From NCBI GenBank assembly GCA_024236295.1, contig JACKKT010000006.1, positions 124,001 through 188,000 on the forward strand: 64,000 nt of DNA, read 5' to 3'. The notes beneath the pieces are model-generated. The model had not been told where the DNA came from, ran no database searches, and saw only the letters and a program-made list of their open reading frames with translations. Made by a program: the position numbers and the translations under genes. Below, piece by piece: positions 55,914-64,000 of the stretch. The stretch is from Kordiimonadaceae bacterium (GTDB taxonomy: Bacteria; Pseudomonadota; Alphaproteobacteria; Sphingomonadales; Emcibacteraceae). The number at the start of each line of letters is the position of its first letter. Position 1 is the first letter of the stretch.

Positions 55914-56255
55914 ATGCAAATACCAAAAGTTGACTGGTCAAAAATGCCCTGGAAAAAAATCCGCGAAGGGGTCTATCAGAAAGCCTTTACCGGTGAAGGG
56001 GCGACCATTGCCATGCATAAACTTGAACCGCAGCATGAACCGCGACCCCATAAACATGAATATGAACAAATAGTCTATATCATGGCCGGAGAAGTGGATT
56101 TCCATGTCGGTGATGATGTTCACCGTCTTGGCCCAGGCGGGCTTCTGGTTGTGCCGCCAAATGTAATGCATCACGCCGAGGTTGTCGGTGATGAGGACGT
56201 CTTAAATCTTGATGTATTTTCGCCAGCCCGCAGCGATTTCTTTGAGCAAGCTTAA
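55914..56255 (+). CDS. Cupin-domain protein
   Basis: 113-residue single cupin barrel. Motif 1 is PRPHKHEYEQIVYIMAGEVDF (His, His, Glu) and motif 2 is LLVVPPNVMHHAEVVG (His), so a metal site is likely intact. Such small cupins act as isomerases, dioxygenases or lyases in catabolic clusters. AAGGA lies 8 bp before the ATG. It is 15 bp after the flavoprotein gene and 2 bp before the aminotransferase gene, so tightly operonic. Confidence 0.85.
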   Translation: MQIPKVDWSKMPWKKIREGVYQKAFTGEGATIAMHKLEPQHEPRPHKHEYEQIVYIMAGEVDFHVGDDVHRLGPGGLLVVPPNVMHHAEVVGDEDVLNLDVFSPARSDFFEQA

Positions 56256-56257
56256 AT

Positions 56258-57346
56258 ATGAAAAAAATTAAACCAAACGCTTTTATCAAGGATTCACCAG
56301 CGCAGCCGCAACCGCCGGCCGAAAATAAGCCACCACAGTTTAAGATTAATATGGCTCTTAATGAAAGCCCCTATCCGCCTAGTCCAAAAGCACTTGAAGC
56401 CTATCATGAAACGGCAAAGATTTTAAACCGATACCCCAATTACAGTTCTGCGGAACTGCGGCTCGTGCTCGGGGAAAAATATAATCTTGATAATACCCGT
56501 ATTATGTGTGCTGCCGGATCAGAGCAGATTTTAAGCTATATCGCCCGCGCCTATATCAGTGAAGTGGACGAAGTTATCCACCCAAGATATGGCTTTATGG
56601 TTTACCGCTTTAACATCGCCATGCAGGGGGCCAAATCGGTTCCTGTTGAGCATGATGATTTCATTGTCAATGTTGATTATATTCTGGACGCCGTAACTGA
56701 GAGAACAAGGCTGGTGTTTCTTGATAACCCGGGAAATCCGACTGGAACCTATGTGCCTTATACAGAAATTGTCCGATTAAGAGAAAATTTGCCGGATCAT
56801 ATATTACTGGTGCTTGATGCCGCTTACGCTGAATTTGCCAGTGAGGCAGATTATGACGCCGGGTTTGAGCTGGTTGACAAACATGAAAATGTCATTGTCA
56901 CCAGGACCTTATCAAAACTTTATGGCTTAAGCGGTCTGCGCATTGGCTGGGCCTATAGCACGGAAGAAATTATCAATACCCTTCTACACCTTAAAGGCGG
57001 GTTTAACGTTTCTAAACCGGCACAATCTGCGGGGGCAGCCGCTGTCCTTGACCAGGATTATGCTGATCAGACCCGGGACAAATGCCGCGCAGGCATTGAT
57101 TATCTGACCAAAGAGCTGCGCGCAATGGGTCTTAATGTTACCTCAAGCGTATGTAACTTTATTATGCTTCATTTTCCGGGCGGACGCGATCAGATGAAAG
57201 CCGCAGACCAGCATTTAAAGGATTGTGGCATTATGGTCGGCCCCCTTGGTGCTTATAATCTATCAAGTAGCCTACGGATCACGGTCGGCACTGATGATGA
57301 AAACAAAGCGTTTATCAGTGCCATGAAAGATTTTATGGAAAAATAA
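56258..57346 (+). CDS. PLP-dependent aminotransferase, HisC-like
   Basis: 362-residue fold-type I aminotransferase. LNESPYPPSPKALEAY is the substrate-binding N-terminal arm, LDNPGNPTGTYVP the cofactor region, VLDAAYAEFA the PLP Asp/Tyr, and RTLSKLYGLSGLRIGWAY carries the PLP lysine. HisC-like enzymes act on histidinol phosphate or aromatic amino acids. Being inside a catabolic operon far from other his genes, it more likely feeds an aromatic or related amino acid into the pathway. One base separates it from the aldehyde dehydrogenase. Confidence 0.85.
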   Translation: MKKIKPNAFIKDSPAQPQPPAENKPPQFKINMALNESPYPPSPKALEAYHETAKILNRYPNYSSAELRLVLGEKYNLDNTRIMCAAGSEQILSYIARAYISEVDEVIHPRYGFMVYRFNIAMQGAKSVPVEHDDFIVNVDYILDAVTERTRLVFLDNPGNPTGTYVPYTEIVRLRENLPDHILLVLDAAYAEFASEADYDAGFELVDKHENVIVTRTLSKLYGLSGLRIGWAYSTEEIINTLLHLKGGFNVSKPAQSAGAAAVLDQDYADQTRDKCRAGIDYLTKELRAMGLNVTSSVCNFIMLHFPGGRDQMKAADQHLKDCGIMVGPLGAYNLSSSLRITVGTDDENKAFISAMKDFMEK

Positions 57347-57347
57347 T

Positions 57348-58844
57348 ATGACCTTACCGGATTATTCAGCATGGCAGAAAATGGCTGCCGACTTAAAGCA
57401 TCAGACAAAAGCTTTTATCGACGGTGAATATGTTGATGCCTTAAGCGGAAAAACCTATGAAACCATTAATCCAGCCACAGAAAAAATGACAGCCCATGTT
57501 GCTGCCTGCGACAGTCATGATGTGGACGTTGCCGTTAAGTCGGCCCGTGCTGCTTTTAATAACGGGCACTGGTCACGAATGGCCCCACGCGATCGTGGCA
57601 CAATTTTGCAAAAACTTGCCGGACTGGTGCTTGAGAATGCCAATCTGCTGGCCCTTATGGAATGCCTTAATGTCGGCAAGCCAATCATGGAAGCACGGAT
57701 GGCGGATATCAACCTCGCCGCTGCCGCCCTAAAATGGTACGGCGAAGCGATTGACAAGCTGACCGATGAAATTATTGCTACACCTGATAATATTCGAGCA
57801 AGCATTACCCACGAACCGATGGGCGTGGTCGGTGTGGTCGTGCCATGGAATTTCCCGCTGCTGATGGCCTGCTGGAAAATTGCACCGGCCCTCGCTGCCG
57901 GCAATAGTGTCATTGTAAAACCATCTGAACAAACCCCGCAGTCAATTTTGAAACTTGCAGAGCTGGCCATTGCTGCGGGCCTTCCCCAAGGCGTTTTTAA
58001 TGTGGTGACCGGACACGGCGTGGAAGCCGGAGCCGCCATCGGCCTTCATAATGATATAGACTGCCTTACTTTTACAGGTTCCACCGCCATCGGCAAAAAA
58101 TTTCTGGAATATTCAGGACGATCAAACATGAAAGCCGTGTGGCTAGAATGTGGCGGCAAAAACCCCAATATTGTCATGGCTGACTGCCCGGATATGGACA
58201 AAGCCGCATTAAGCGCCGCTAATAATATATTCTTTAACCAGGGCGAAATCTGTGCCGCTGCTTCACGACTGCTGGTGGAGGAAAAAATCCGCGACGAATT
58301 TATTGAGCGCGTAGCTAAAATCGGTAAAACCCGTGTTCCCGGCGACCCGCTTGACCCGAAAACCAACCTTGGGGCCATCGTTGACCGCAATCAATTTAAC
58401 AAAATTAACAGCTATATTGAAAAAGGTGTTGAGGAAGGGGCCGACCTTGCCCTTGGTGGTGATACGGTGAAAGTAAATGGCACCGGCTATTATGTAAATC
58501 CGACCATTTTTAAGAATGTCAGAAATGATATGATTATCGCCCGCGAGGAAATATTCGGTCCCGTTCTGGCTGCCATCAGTTTTACGGATATTAACGAGGC
58601 CATTAGCATCGCCAATGACAGCCCGTACGGCCTGACTGCCGGTATCTGGACCCGTGACATCAATGTGGCCCATAAAGCGGCCCGCGACCTTCAGGCTGGT
58701 AGTGTCTCCATCAATAGCTATAGTTCTATTGATATAGCCCTGCCCTTTGGCGGTTATAAGCAGTCAGGCATTGGCGTTGACAAATCGCTCCACGCCATTC
58801 GAAAATATACCAATATAAAATCGACCTGGCTCGAGCTGGACTGA
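57348..58844 (+). CDS. NAD(P)-dependent aldehyde dehydrogenase
   Basis: 498 residues of the betaine-aldehyde/phenylacetaldehyde-dehydrogenase-like group. The Asn of the PWNFPLLMACWK region, the general base Glu in LECGGKNPN and the catalytic Cys in NQGEICAAASRL are intact, as is EEIFGPVLA near the end. It oxidises an aldehyde to the acid and would suit the product of the nearby ThDP decarboxylase. Last gene of the operon; it converges on the AAA+ gene with 8 bp between. Confidence 0.93.
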   Translation: MTLPDYSAWQKMAADLKHQTKAFIDGEYVDALSGKTYETINPATEKMTAHVAACDSHDVDVAVKSARAAFNNGHWSRMAPRDRGTILQKLAGLVLENANLLALMECLNVGKPIMEARMADINLAAAALKWYGEAIDKLTDEIIATPDNIRASITHEPMGVVGVVVPWNFPLLMACWKIAPALAAGNSVIVKPSEQTPQSILKLAELAIAAGLPQGVFNVVTGHGVEAGAAIGLHNDIDCLTFTGSTAIGKKFLEYSGRSNMKAVWLECGGKNPNIVMADCPDMDKAALSAANNIFFNQGEICAAASRLLVEEKIRDEFIERVAKIGKTRVPGDPLDPKTNLGAIVDRNQFNKINSYIEKGVEEGADLALGGDTVKVNGTGYYVNPTIFKNVRNDMIIAREEIFGPVLAAISFTDINEAISIANDSPYGLTAGIWTRDINVAHKAARDLQAGSVSINSYSSIDIALPFGGYKQSGIGVDKSLHAIRKYTNIKSTWLELD

Positions 58845-58852
58845 TTTTATAG

Positions 58853-60196
58853 TCAGGCAACCTGCTTTCTGGGCGTTATCCCGACCTGACCTTTAAATTC
58901 ACTGTCCTGAACATAAAGATTGGCAAGCCCTTCAGCGACATAATCTTTGGTAAATGTCAGGTCACGTCCCTGATATTTACAGTTGGCAATGACCTGATCA
59001 ATTATGAATTTCGGCTGGTAAGCGGCAAGCGCCTTCCCGGCAACATTAACAATCTGATCTACTGTAAACTGGAAAATTTCCTCTGTAAGTTCAAGTCCGG
59101 CCTTTCTTGCAACACCTTCGTAAATTGCCCTGAATGCTTCAATTGATGGATCCTTGGTTTCCAGCTTATAGGGAATACGCCGTAAAAAAGCGGGATCCAT
59201 AAGATCATCAGGTGCCATATTGGTAGAAAAAATCACCAGTTCATCAAATGGCAGTTCAAAAGACTTACCCGAATGAAGTTTCAGAAAATCAATCCGGCTT
59301 TGTAACGGTACAATCCAGCGGTTCAGAAGTTGTTCGGGGCTGACTTGCTGACGGCCAAAATCATCAATGATAAATGTTCCGTTTAGCGCTTTGATATGAA
59401 GCGGCGCTTCATAATATTTGCTGACCTCATTATATTTTAGATCAAGCATTTCCATGTTCAGCTCGCCGCCAGTGATCACAACAGGGCGCTTGCAGGGAAC
59501 GAACCTCTTATCGACTAGTTCGCGAAACAGTTTGCGACGTTCTTCAGGAGGATTCTCAACTTCAACACTATTATGGACTGACGCATCAAACACCTTGATA
59601 ATAGTACCGTTTACTTCAATTGCATATGGAATATAAATAACCGTATCATAAATATGGGCAACTTTTTCGGCTACTGTAGTTTTTCCATTTCCGGCAGGAC
59701 CGTATATCAATATACTCATTCCCGAATTAACGGCGGGTCCCAGACGGCGGGTAAATTCTTCAGGCACGACAATATCTGAGAAAGCTTCTTCAATATCCTC
59801 GGGAGAAATCCGCTCATCACCGATCGCCTGATCCCTGACCTGTTTGCTGTATGCCTCAAGGGACACGGGGGCCGGACCAAAATACTGATTCTGGTTCAAG
59901 GCATCCTGAACAAATTTTCTGCCCGCAGAAGTCAGATTATATCTTAGGGTCCCCATCCCCCCTGTTGCACTGGTAATCGTCCCAACTGATTCTATTAATT
60001 TTCGGCTGGTCATTACCTGCAAAGCATGATCAACAACGTTGGTTGGCAGTTTTATTTCGTTGGAAAGCTGGACACCAGTTTCCATATTTTCAAGATACAT
60101 CCCTTTACCGATTAATTGCAGAACGATGTTCGGGTCGTAACCAACTTCACTTAGTTTTAAGGGGGCTTTTGGTTCATAATACATATTTGTGCTCAC
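58853..60196 (-). CDS. AAA+ ATPase with N-terminal winged-helix-like domain
   Basis: About 447 residues. An N-terminal winged-helix-like region (LQLIGKGMYLENMETG, LPTNVVDHALQVMTSRKLIESVG) precedes a AAA+ module: Walker A YGPAGNGKTTVA, Walker B FIIDDFGRQQ, sensor 1 FSTNMAPDDLMDP and Arg finger FLRRIPYKL. Its role is unknown; similar ATPases occur singly in alphaproteobacterial genomes. The frame opens at a TTG (60217), but a GTG at 60196 with AAGGA at good spacing is preferred; ATG 60184 is also possible. It interrupts the catabolic cluster and may not belong to it. Confidence 0.78.
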   Translation of the reverse strand: MSTNMYYEPKAPLKLSEVGYDPNIVLQLIGKGMYLENMETGVQLSNEIKLPTNVVDHALQVMTSRKLIESVGTITSATGGMGTLRYNLTSAGRKFVQDALNQNQYFGPAPVSLEAYSKQVRDQAIGDERISPEDIEEAFSDIVVPEEFTRRLGPAVNSGMSILIYGPAGNGKTTVAEKVAHIYDTVIYIPYAIEVNGTIIKVFDASVHNSVEVENPPEERRKLFRELVDKRFVPCKRPVVITGGELNMEMLDLKYNEVSKYYEAPLHIKALNGTFIIDDFGRQQVSPEQLLNRWIVPLQSRIDFLKLHSGKSFELPFDELVIFSTNMAPDDLMDPAFLRRIPYKLETKDPSIEAFRAIYEGVARKAGLELTEEIFQFTVDQIVNVAGKALAAYQPKFIIDQVIANCKYQGRDLTFTKDYVAEGLANLYVQDSEFKGQVGITPRKQVA

Positions 60197-60283
60197 TCTT
60201 TTCCTTTTTAACTCCAAAAGGATAGTTGCAAATATTTATTAAACCACGGTTACAAATAGATAAAATTTTTGCTATTTAACCTG

Positions 60284-61909
60284 TTAATTACCACGGATGC
60301 GTTCTCGGAAATATAAATGCCAGGGCTGTGGCGTATCTTCCAGCCTTACCTGAACTTCAATCAAAACCGGTCCATCATGGGCAAAGCCTTCCTTAAGTGC
60401 GGCCCTTAGCCCTTCGGGACTGTCAGTTCGGCATGACTTAACCCCGAAGCTTTCCCCAAGTTTGACAAAGTCCGGATTTTTAAGATCGGAAGCGATCACC
60501 CTTCCTTTATGTGTGGTCTGTTGAATGCGTTTGACATTGCCAAAGCAGTTATCATTAAAAACCACACACACCATCGGGATATTAAACTGTACGGCAGTGG
60601 CCATTTCCTGAACATTGAACATAAAGCCTCCATCCCCGGCAATGGTCACGACCTTCTTATCCGGGTTTGCAACCTGAACGCCAAGACCAGTGGCATATGA
60701 ATGGCCCAGCGTTCCCTGATAACTCGGATATAAATAGGTACGCGGATGATAAACCGGGAATCCATCCCGCGATGCATAGCCCACCTGTGTAAGATCAGTA
60801 ACAAAATGCCCGTCTTCTGGCAGTTCTTCCCTAATCACTTTCATATAGGCAACCTGCGGCACCATAATATTGACTTCCTTTGCCACTTCGGCCTTGACCG
60901 CGTTCATTTCAACAACCGACCATTTGGGCGCGCAGCTTCCAATTTCCTTGTTCAGTGCTTTTAATCCCTCTGCCGCATCACAATGAATGGCAAGGTCTGG
61001 GGTGCTGAGACGGTTCATTTCCTCCTCATCAATATCCATGCGGATAATTTTCAGATTGTCATCTAGTCCCCAATCATCAATTTGTGGTGTCATACGGCTA
61101 CCGACACCCAGAACCACATCTGCATCTTTCCATAAATAATGCCCGGCAACCGGTACCATGGCATAATCGTCCCGCGCGTCCATCACCCCCAGCGAATTGA
61201 CCGACATCACAACAGGCACCCCGATGGCTTTGCTCAAAGCGCGAACTTCCGCTGACGCATCTATGGTACCTCCACCAACAAATATAACCGGGCGACGTGC
61301 ATTTTTTAGCATTTCTGCCGCTTTTTTAATTTTATCCATGTCCGGTTTTTTGGGAGTTTGTTTTTTAAAGGCCTCAGCCTTTTCAACATCTTCGACCATC
61401 GGCATGATGTCCATCGCCATTTCGATTTCAACCGGACGGATCCGGCCACTGGAAAGCGCATCAAAGGCACGAGCCATCGCATCTGGCGTATCGGACGGTC
61501 GGTCAATCCGGTGGGCCATTTTTGTTATTTTTTCGGCAATTTCAAGCTGGTCACGGATTTCATGAAGCTGCCCGGTTTTTCCGTTAATTTTTTTTGACGG
61601 GATCTGACCACAGATACATAGCATCGGCGTATTACAGGCATACCCCGTAGCAATTGCAGCGCCGGCATTTAAAAGTCCCGGGCCCGGCACCACAAAAAAA
61701 GCACCAACCTTACCCGTTGACTGCGCATAGCCATAAGCCATATAGGCCGCTCCCTGCTCATGGCGGGCATGGATGACGTTAATTTCATTGCGCCGGTCAT
61801 ACATGGCACTAAAACTGTAATCTAGATGAGCGCCAGGCACCCCGAACACCTGATCAACTCCGTTGGCAATTAAACTATCGACAATGGCCTGCCCACCTGT
61901 CATCTTCAT
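60284..61909 (-). CDS. Thiamine-diphosphate enzyme (acetolactate-synthase/benzoylformate-decarboxylase-like)
   Basis: About 541 residues with the three-domain ThDP layout. The activating Glu is in ARHEQGAAYMAYGYA, the central domain begins RRPVIFVGGG, and the ThDP/Mg motif is GDGGFMFNVQEMATAVQFN with VFNDN. It could be a 2-oxo-acid decarboxylase, oxalyl-type lyase or carboligase; the active-site residues that decide this cannot be read by eye. ATG 61936 is upstream, but it overlaps the predicted promoter, whereas ATG 61909 has GAGG 8 bp before it and is preferred. Divergent from the IclR gene. Confidence 0.82.
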   Translation of the reverse strand: MKMTGGQAIVDSLIANGVDQVFGVPGAHLDYSFSAMYDRRNEINVIHARHEQGAAYMAYGYAQSTGKVGAFFVVPGPGLLNAGAAIATGYACNTPMLCICGQIPSKKINGKTGQLHEIRDQLEIAEKITKMAHRIDRPSDTPDAMARAFDALSSGRIRPVEIEMAMDIMPMVEDVEKAEAFKKQTPKKPDMDKIKKAAEMLKNARRPVIFVGGGTIDASAEVRALSKAIGVPVVMSVNSLGVMDARDDYAMVPVAGHYLWKDADVVLGVGSRMTPQIDDWGLDDNLKIIRMDIDEEEMNRLSTPDLAIHCDAAEGLKALNKEIGSCAPKWSVVEMNAVKAEVAKEVNIMVPQVAYMKVIREELPEDGHFVTDLTQVGYASRDGFPVYHPRTYLYPSYQGTLGHSYATGLGVQVANPDKKVVTIAGDGGFMFNVQEMATAVQFNIPMVCVVFNDNCFGNVKRIQQTTHKGRVIASDLKNPDFVKLGESFGVKSCRTDSPEGLRAALKEGFAHDGPVLIEVQVRLEDTPQPWHLYFRERIRGN

Positions 61910-61941
61910 CACATACACCTCTAATTCTTGTTCCATTATTT

Positions 61942-61960
61942 AATACTTGGTTTCAGTATT
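61942..61960 (-). promoter_or_regulatory. Shared promoter/operator motif, copy B, with perfect dyad
   Basis: AATACT-N7-AGTATT is a perfect inverted repeat. Read on the minus strand, GAAACCAAGTATT followed by AAATAAT matches the motif at 54799 and 62839. It lies in the 102 bp between the ThDP-enzyme and IclR genes, a natural place for autoregulation and divergent control by IclR. Confidence 0.5.
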
Positions 61961-62011
61961 TGAGATTTATAACATTATGTGTATAATTACAAGTCTATGG
62001 GAGAATAATGC

Positions 62012-62827
62012 TTGAACAAACAAAAAGATATTGCTGATAACGGCTCGATGGTGCGCTCTCTTGCTGTGACTTTTAAACTTCTGGATACTATGGCCAATGC
62101 CGGTGAACCAATGAGAATTACGGAAATTGCCCGGCAGTTGGGCGAAAGTAAAGCCAAAATTCATCGTCATTTAAGCACCCTGCGCAGTCTGGGGGTGGTT
62201 GAACAGGAAAAAACGTCAGAAAAATACAGGCTGGGCTGGAAACTTTTCCGCCTTGGCCAGGCGGCGTTTGAACAGTTTGACCTTAAATCCATTGCAGAAC
62301 CGCATATGGCCCGACTTCGTGATTTAACAAATCAGTCCGCCGTACTTGCCGTTCCTTCAGGTGGGGAAGCTATGGTCATTGCCAGTATGGATAACAGCAG
62401 TGATACTTCCTTGAGGATCTCTGCTGTTCCCGGTGCCACACCACCAACCACAGCATCGGCACAGGGACGCATCGTCCTTGCCTATGCCACAGATGATCAC
62501 AGGGAACAGCTGCTTGGCGGGCCACTAAAGGCTTATAATAAAAAAAGTATCACAGATATCACCGAAATCCGCAAACGTCTGAAGCTGATCAAAACCCGTC
62601 TTTATGAAACAGCCATTGAGGAAGTGATGCTTGGATTTAGTACCATTGCCGCCCCTATTTTTGATTCTGACGAGAGGCTGATTGGTACGGTCGGCATTAT
62701 CGGATCAGTACAATATATTGCCGACCCGCCAAACCCGCAACAGATAGCCCACGTGCAAAGCTGCGCAGCAACCATTTCAAAGATTTTCAATTCAAATGCA
62801 TATACAGGAATTGCCGATCCATTTTAA
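62012..62827 (+). CDS. IclR-family transcriptional regulator
   Basis: 271 residues. An N-terminal winged helix (MRITEIARQLGESKAKIHRHLSTLRSLGVV) is followed by the IclR effector-binding domain (GWKLFRLGQAAF, GGEAMVIASMD, AVPGATPPTTASAQGRIVLAY, GFSTIAAPIFDSDERLIGTVGIIG). The start is TTG 62012 with GGGAGA at 61999-62004. IclR proteins usually control adjoining aromatic or carboxylate catabolism, and this one sits between the ThDP enzyme and the HpaB-like gene, both of which carry the shared motif. Confidence 0.92.
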   Translation: MNKQKDIADNGSMVRSLAVTFKLLDTMANAGEPMRITEIARQLGESKAKIHRHLSTLRSLGVVEQEKTSEKYRLGWKLFRLGQAAFEQFDLKSIAEPHMARLRDLTNQSAVLAVPSGGEAMVIASMDNSSDTSLRISAVPGATPPTTASAQGRIVLAYATDDHREQLLGGPLKAYNKKSITDITEIRKRLKLIKTRLYETAIEEVMLGFSTIAAPIFDSDERLIGTVGIIGSVQYIADPPNPQQIAHVQSCAATISKIFNSNAYTGIADPF

Positions 62828-62833
62828 TCTTTA

Positions 62834-62866
62834 TTTTCGGAACAACGTATCGTATAATGAGACATT
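62834..62866 (+). promoter_or_regulatory. Shared promoter/operator motif, copy C
   Basis: TTTTCGGAACAACGTATC followed by TATAAT and TGAGACATT. Aligned without gaps to copy A it conserves GGAACA, GTATC, TGAGA and ATT. TATAAT (62853-62858) is a good -10 element for the HpaB-like gene 34 bp downstream. Confidence 0.5.
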
Positions 62867-62891
62867 ATTAAAAAATTAGCTGGAGCAAAAA

Positions 62892-64000
62892 ATGGCCATT
62901 CGGACCGGAAAAGAGTATTTGGACGCGATTTCAAAACCTAAAGATATAAGAATTGATGGTGAAAAAATTACCAATGTGGTGACCGATCCCCGCTTTGCTG
63001 GCGGGGCCAAAACCATGGCGATGATTTTTGATCTTCAGCACCGTAAAGATCTGATCAATAAAATGACCTATGTGGAGAATGGCGAACGGTATGGCCTATC
63101 CCATAAAATGATCAAAACGAAAGAGGATCTGGCCCAACGCAAGGAAATGTTCAAAATATGGTCTGATGCCAGTTGCGGCACTTTTGGCCGCAGTCCTGAT
63201 TATATGAATGTCTATCTAATGGCGATGAATGCCGCTGCTGATCAATTTGGTGACTTTGCCGATAATGTCAGAAACTATTACAAATATGTCCGCGATAATG
63301 ATCTTTCGATGACCCATACACTGGTCAATCCACAGGTAGACAGATCAAAACCGGTCGAACAGCAGGATAAGGATCTGGCAGCAAAAATCGTTGAAACCAA
63401 TGATAAGGGTATAGTCATTCAGGGGGCCAGAATGGTTTCCACCCTGTCCGCCTATGCCGATGAAATCCTGGTTGTCCCATCTGGTATTATTCAGAATAAT
63501 CAGGAAGCAGCCCCCTATGCTTTTGCCTTCGGTATTCAGACGGATGCCCCGGGGATCATCCATATTTCCCGCCCGTCCGTAGTACACCAGAATGAAGGCC
63601 ACCCGATGGATTACCCCCTTTCCGGCCGTTTTGATGAAACCGATGCCATGATCATTTTTGATAATGTGCTGGTGCCCTGGGAACGTGTCTTCACCCATGG
63701 CGACGTGACCATGTGTAATGAATTTTACAAACGGACCAATATCGGCGCCCATATTCTTGACCAGTCAACAGTCAGGAGCCTGGCAAAAGCCGAATTTTAC
63801 CGTGACCTTGCCTTTACCATCGCCGACAGTACCAAAACCGACGGGTTTATCAATGTACAGAATATGCTGGCCGAGCTAATGACCACGGTTGAATTGGTCC
63901 GCTGCGTCATTACCGCTGCCCATGCAGAAGCCAAACTGGTCAACGGTATCATGTCACCCAATGCTGCGCCTTATGCGGCCCTGCGGTTAAGCTATCCTGA
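62892..64000 (+). CDS. HpaB-type flavin-dependent monooxygenase (4-hydroxyphenylacetate 3-hydroxylase family), 3'-truncated
   Basis: First 369 residues of a protein that runs off the right edge; family members are about 480-520 residues. MAIRTGKEYLDAI is the usual N-terminus, with FAGGAKTMAMIFDLQ, SPDYMNVYLMAMN and DETDAMIIFDNVLVPWERVF as family landmarks. Such enzymes hydroxylate phenolic or pyrrole-type substrates using FADH2 from a separate reductase. TGGAG lies before the ATG. It follows the IclR gene by 64 bp in the same direction but has its own shared-motif promoter. Confidence 0.88.
   Translation, partial: MAIRTGKEYLDAISKPKDIRIDGEKITNVVTDPRFAGGAKTMAMIFDLQHRKDLINKMTYVENGERYGLSHKMIKTKEDLAQRKEMFKIWSDASCGTFGRSPDYMNVYLMAMNAAADQFGDFADNVRNYYKYVRDNDLSMTHTLVNPQVDRSKPVEQQDKDLAAKIVETNDKGIVIQGARMVSTLSAYADEILVVPSGIIQNNQEAAPYAFAFGIQTDAPGIIHISRPSVVHQNEGHPMDYPLSGRFDETDAMIIFDNVLVPWERVFTHGDVTMCNEFYKRTNIGAHILDQSTVRSLAKAEFYRDLAFTIADSTKTDGFINVQNMLAELMTTVELVRCVITAAHAEAKLVNGIMSPNAAPYAALRLSYP

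Overview
The window is chromosomal DNA from what looks like an alphaproteobacterium of moderate GC. The strongest taxonomic hint is a perfect GTTC-N7-GTTC SOS operator in front of umuDC, the form of LexA box typical of that class. Tat-exported oxidoreductases, a TonB receptor and aromatic-catabolism enzymes fit a free-living, probably aquatic heterotroph. The order cannot be resolved from sequence alone.

Layout. (1) 1-11150, core-like: an S9 peptidase 3' end, typA/bipA, a periplasmic-binding-domain histidine kinase with a frame break at an A8 run, a hisN-like phosphatase, a MAPEG protein, a lipoprotein amidohydrolase, a lysophospholipase-like hydrolase, a peroxiredoxin and tRNA-Arg(CCG). (2) 11177-37689, a genomic island of about 26.5 kb integrated into the 3' end of that tRNA. 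It is bounded by a perfect 50-bp direct repeat, with a tyrosine integrase beside the right copy. Its left part holds a type I restriction-modification operon (hsdM-hsdS-hsdR) whose last gene encodes a HEPN/RES-type putative NAD-consuming toxin, then a zinc-ribbon protein, a possible winged-helix protein, an AlpA-like regulator and SOS-controlled umuDC. Its right part (about 21.2-36.2 kb) holds a giant RTX protein with seven near-identical 112-aa repeats, a TPR protein, a three-sensor-domain diguanylate cyclase, a PAS-like protein, an acyltransferase and a single-pass membrane protein. Every intergenic gap of this right part carries at least one copy of a short palindromic repeat not noticed elsewhere in the window. 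(3) 37690-47000: a TonB receptor with a terminator, a PhoD-like phosphatase, a PycTM-like membrane protein, enoyl-CoA hydratase, a class III sirtuin, and a GT87/GT2/GtrA trio resembling a three-part lipid-linked glycosylation module. (4) 47001-53000: a DgcN-like D-glutamate N-acetyltransferase overlapping the second of two tandem Tat-exported FAD oxidoreductases, and an esterase. (5) 53000-64000: a catabolic cluster with a DUF6282 hydrolase, HpcH/HpaI aldolase, dihydroorotate-dehydrogenase-like oxidoreductase, cupin, aminotransferase, aldehyde dehydrogenase, AAA+ ATPase, ThDP decarboxylase/ligase, IclR regulator and an HpaB-type flavin monooxygenase cut by the right edge.

How parts work together. 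The hsd operon plus RES protein reads as restriction backed by a possible cell-killing effector. The right half of the island combines a secreted calcium-binding surface protein with c-di-GMP signalling. In the catabolic cluster, three promoter regions share a motif (core GRAACMRMGTATY), suggesting one regulon, plausibly under the IclR protein. An aminotransferase, ThDP decarboxylase, aldehyde dehydrogenase, HpaB and HpaI together could convert an aromatic amino acid through an arylacetate, but this is inference.
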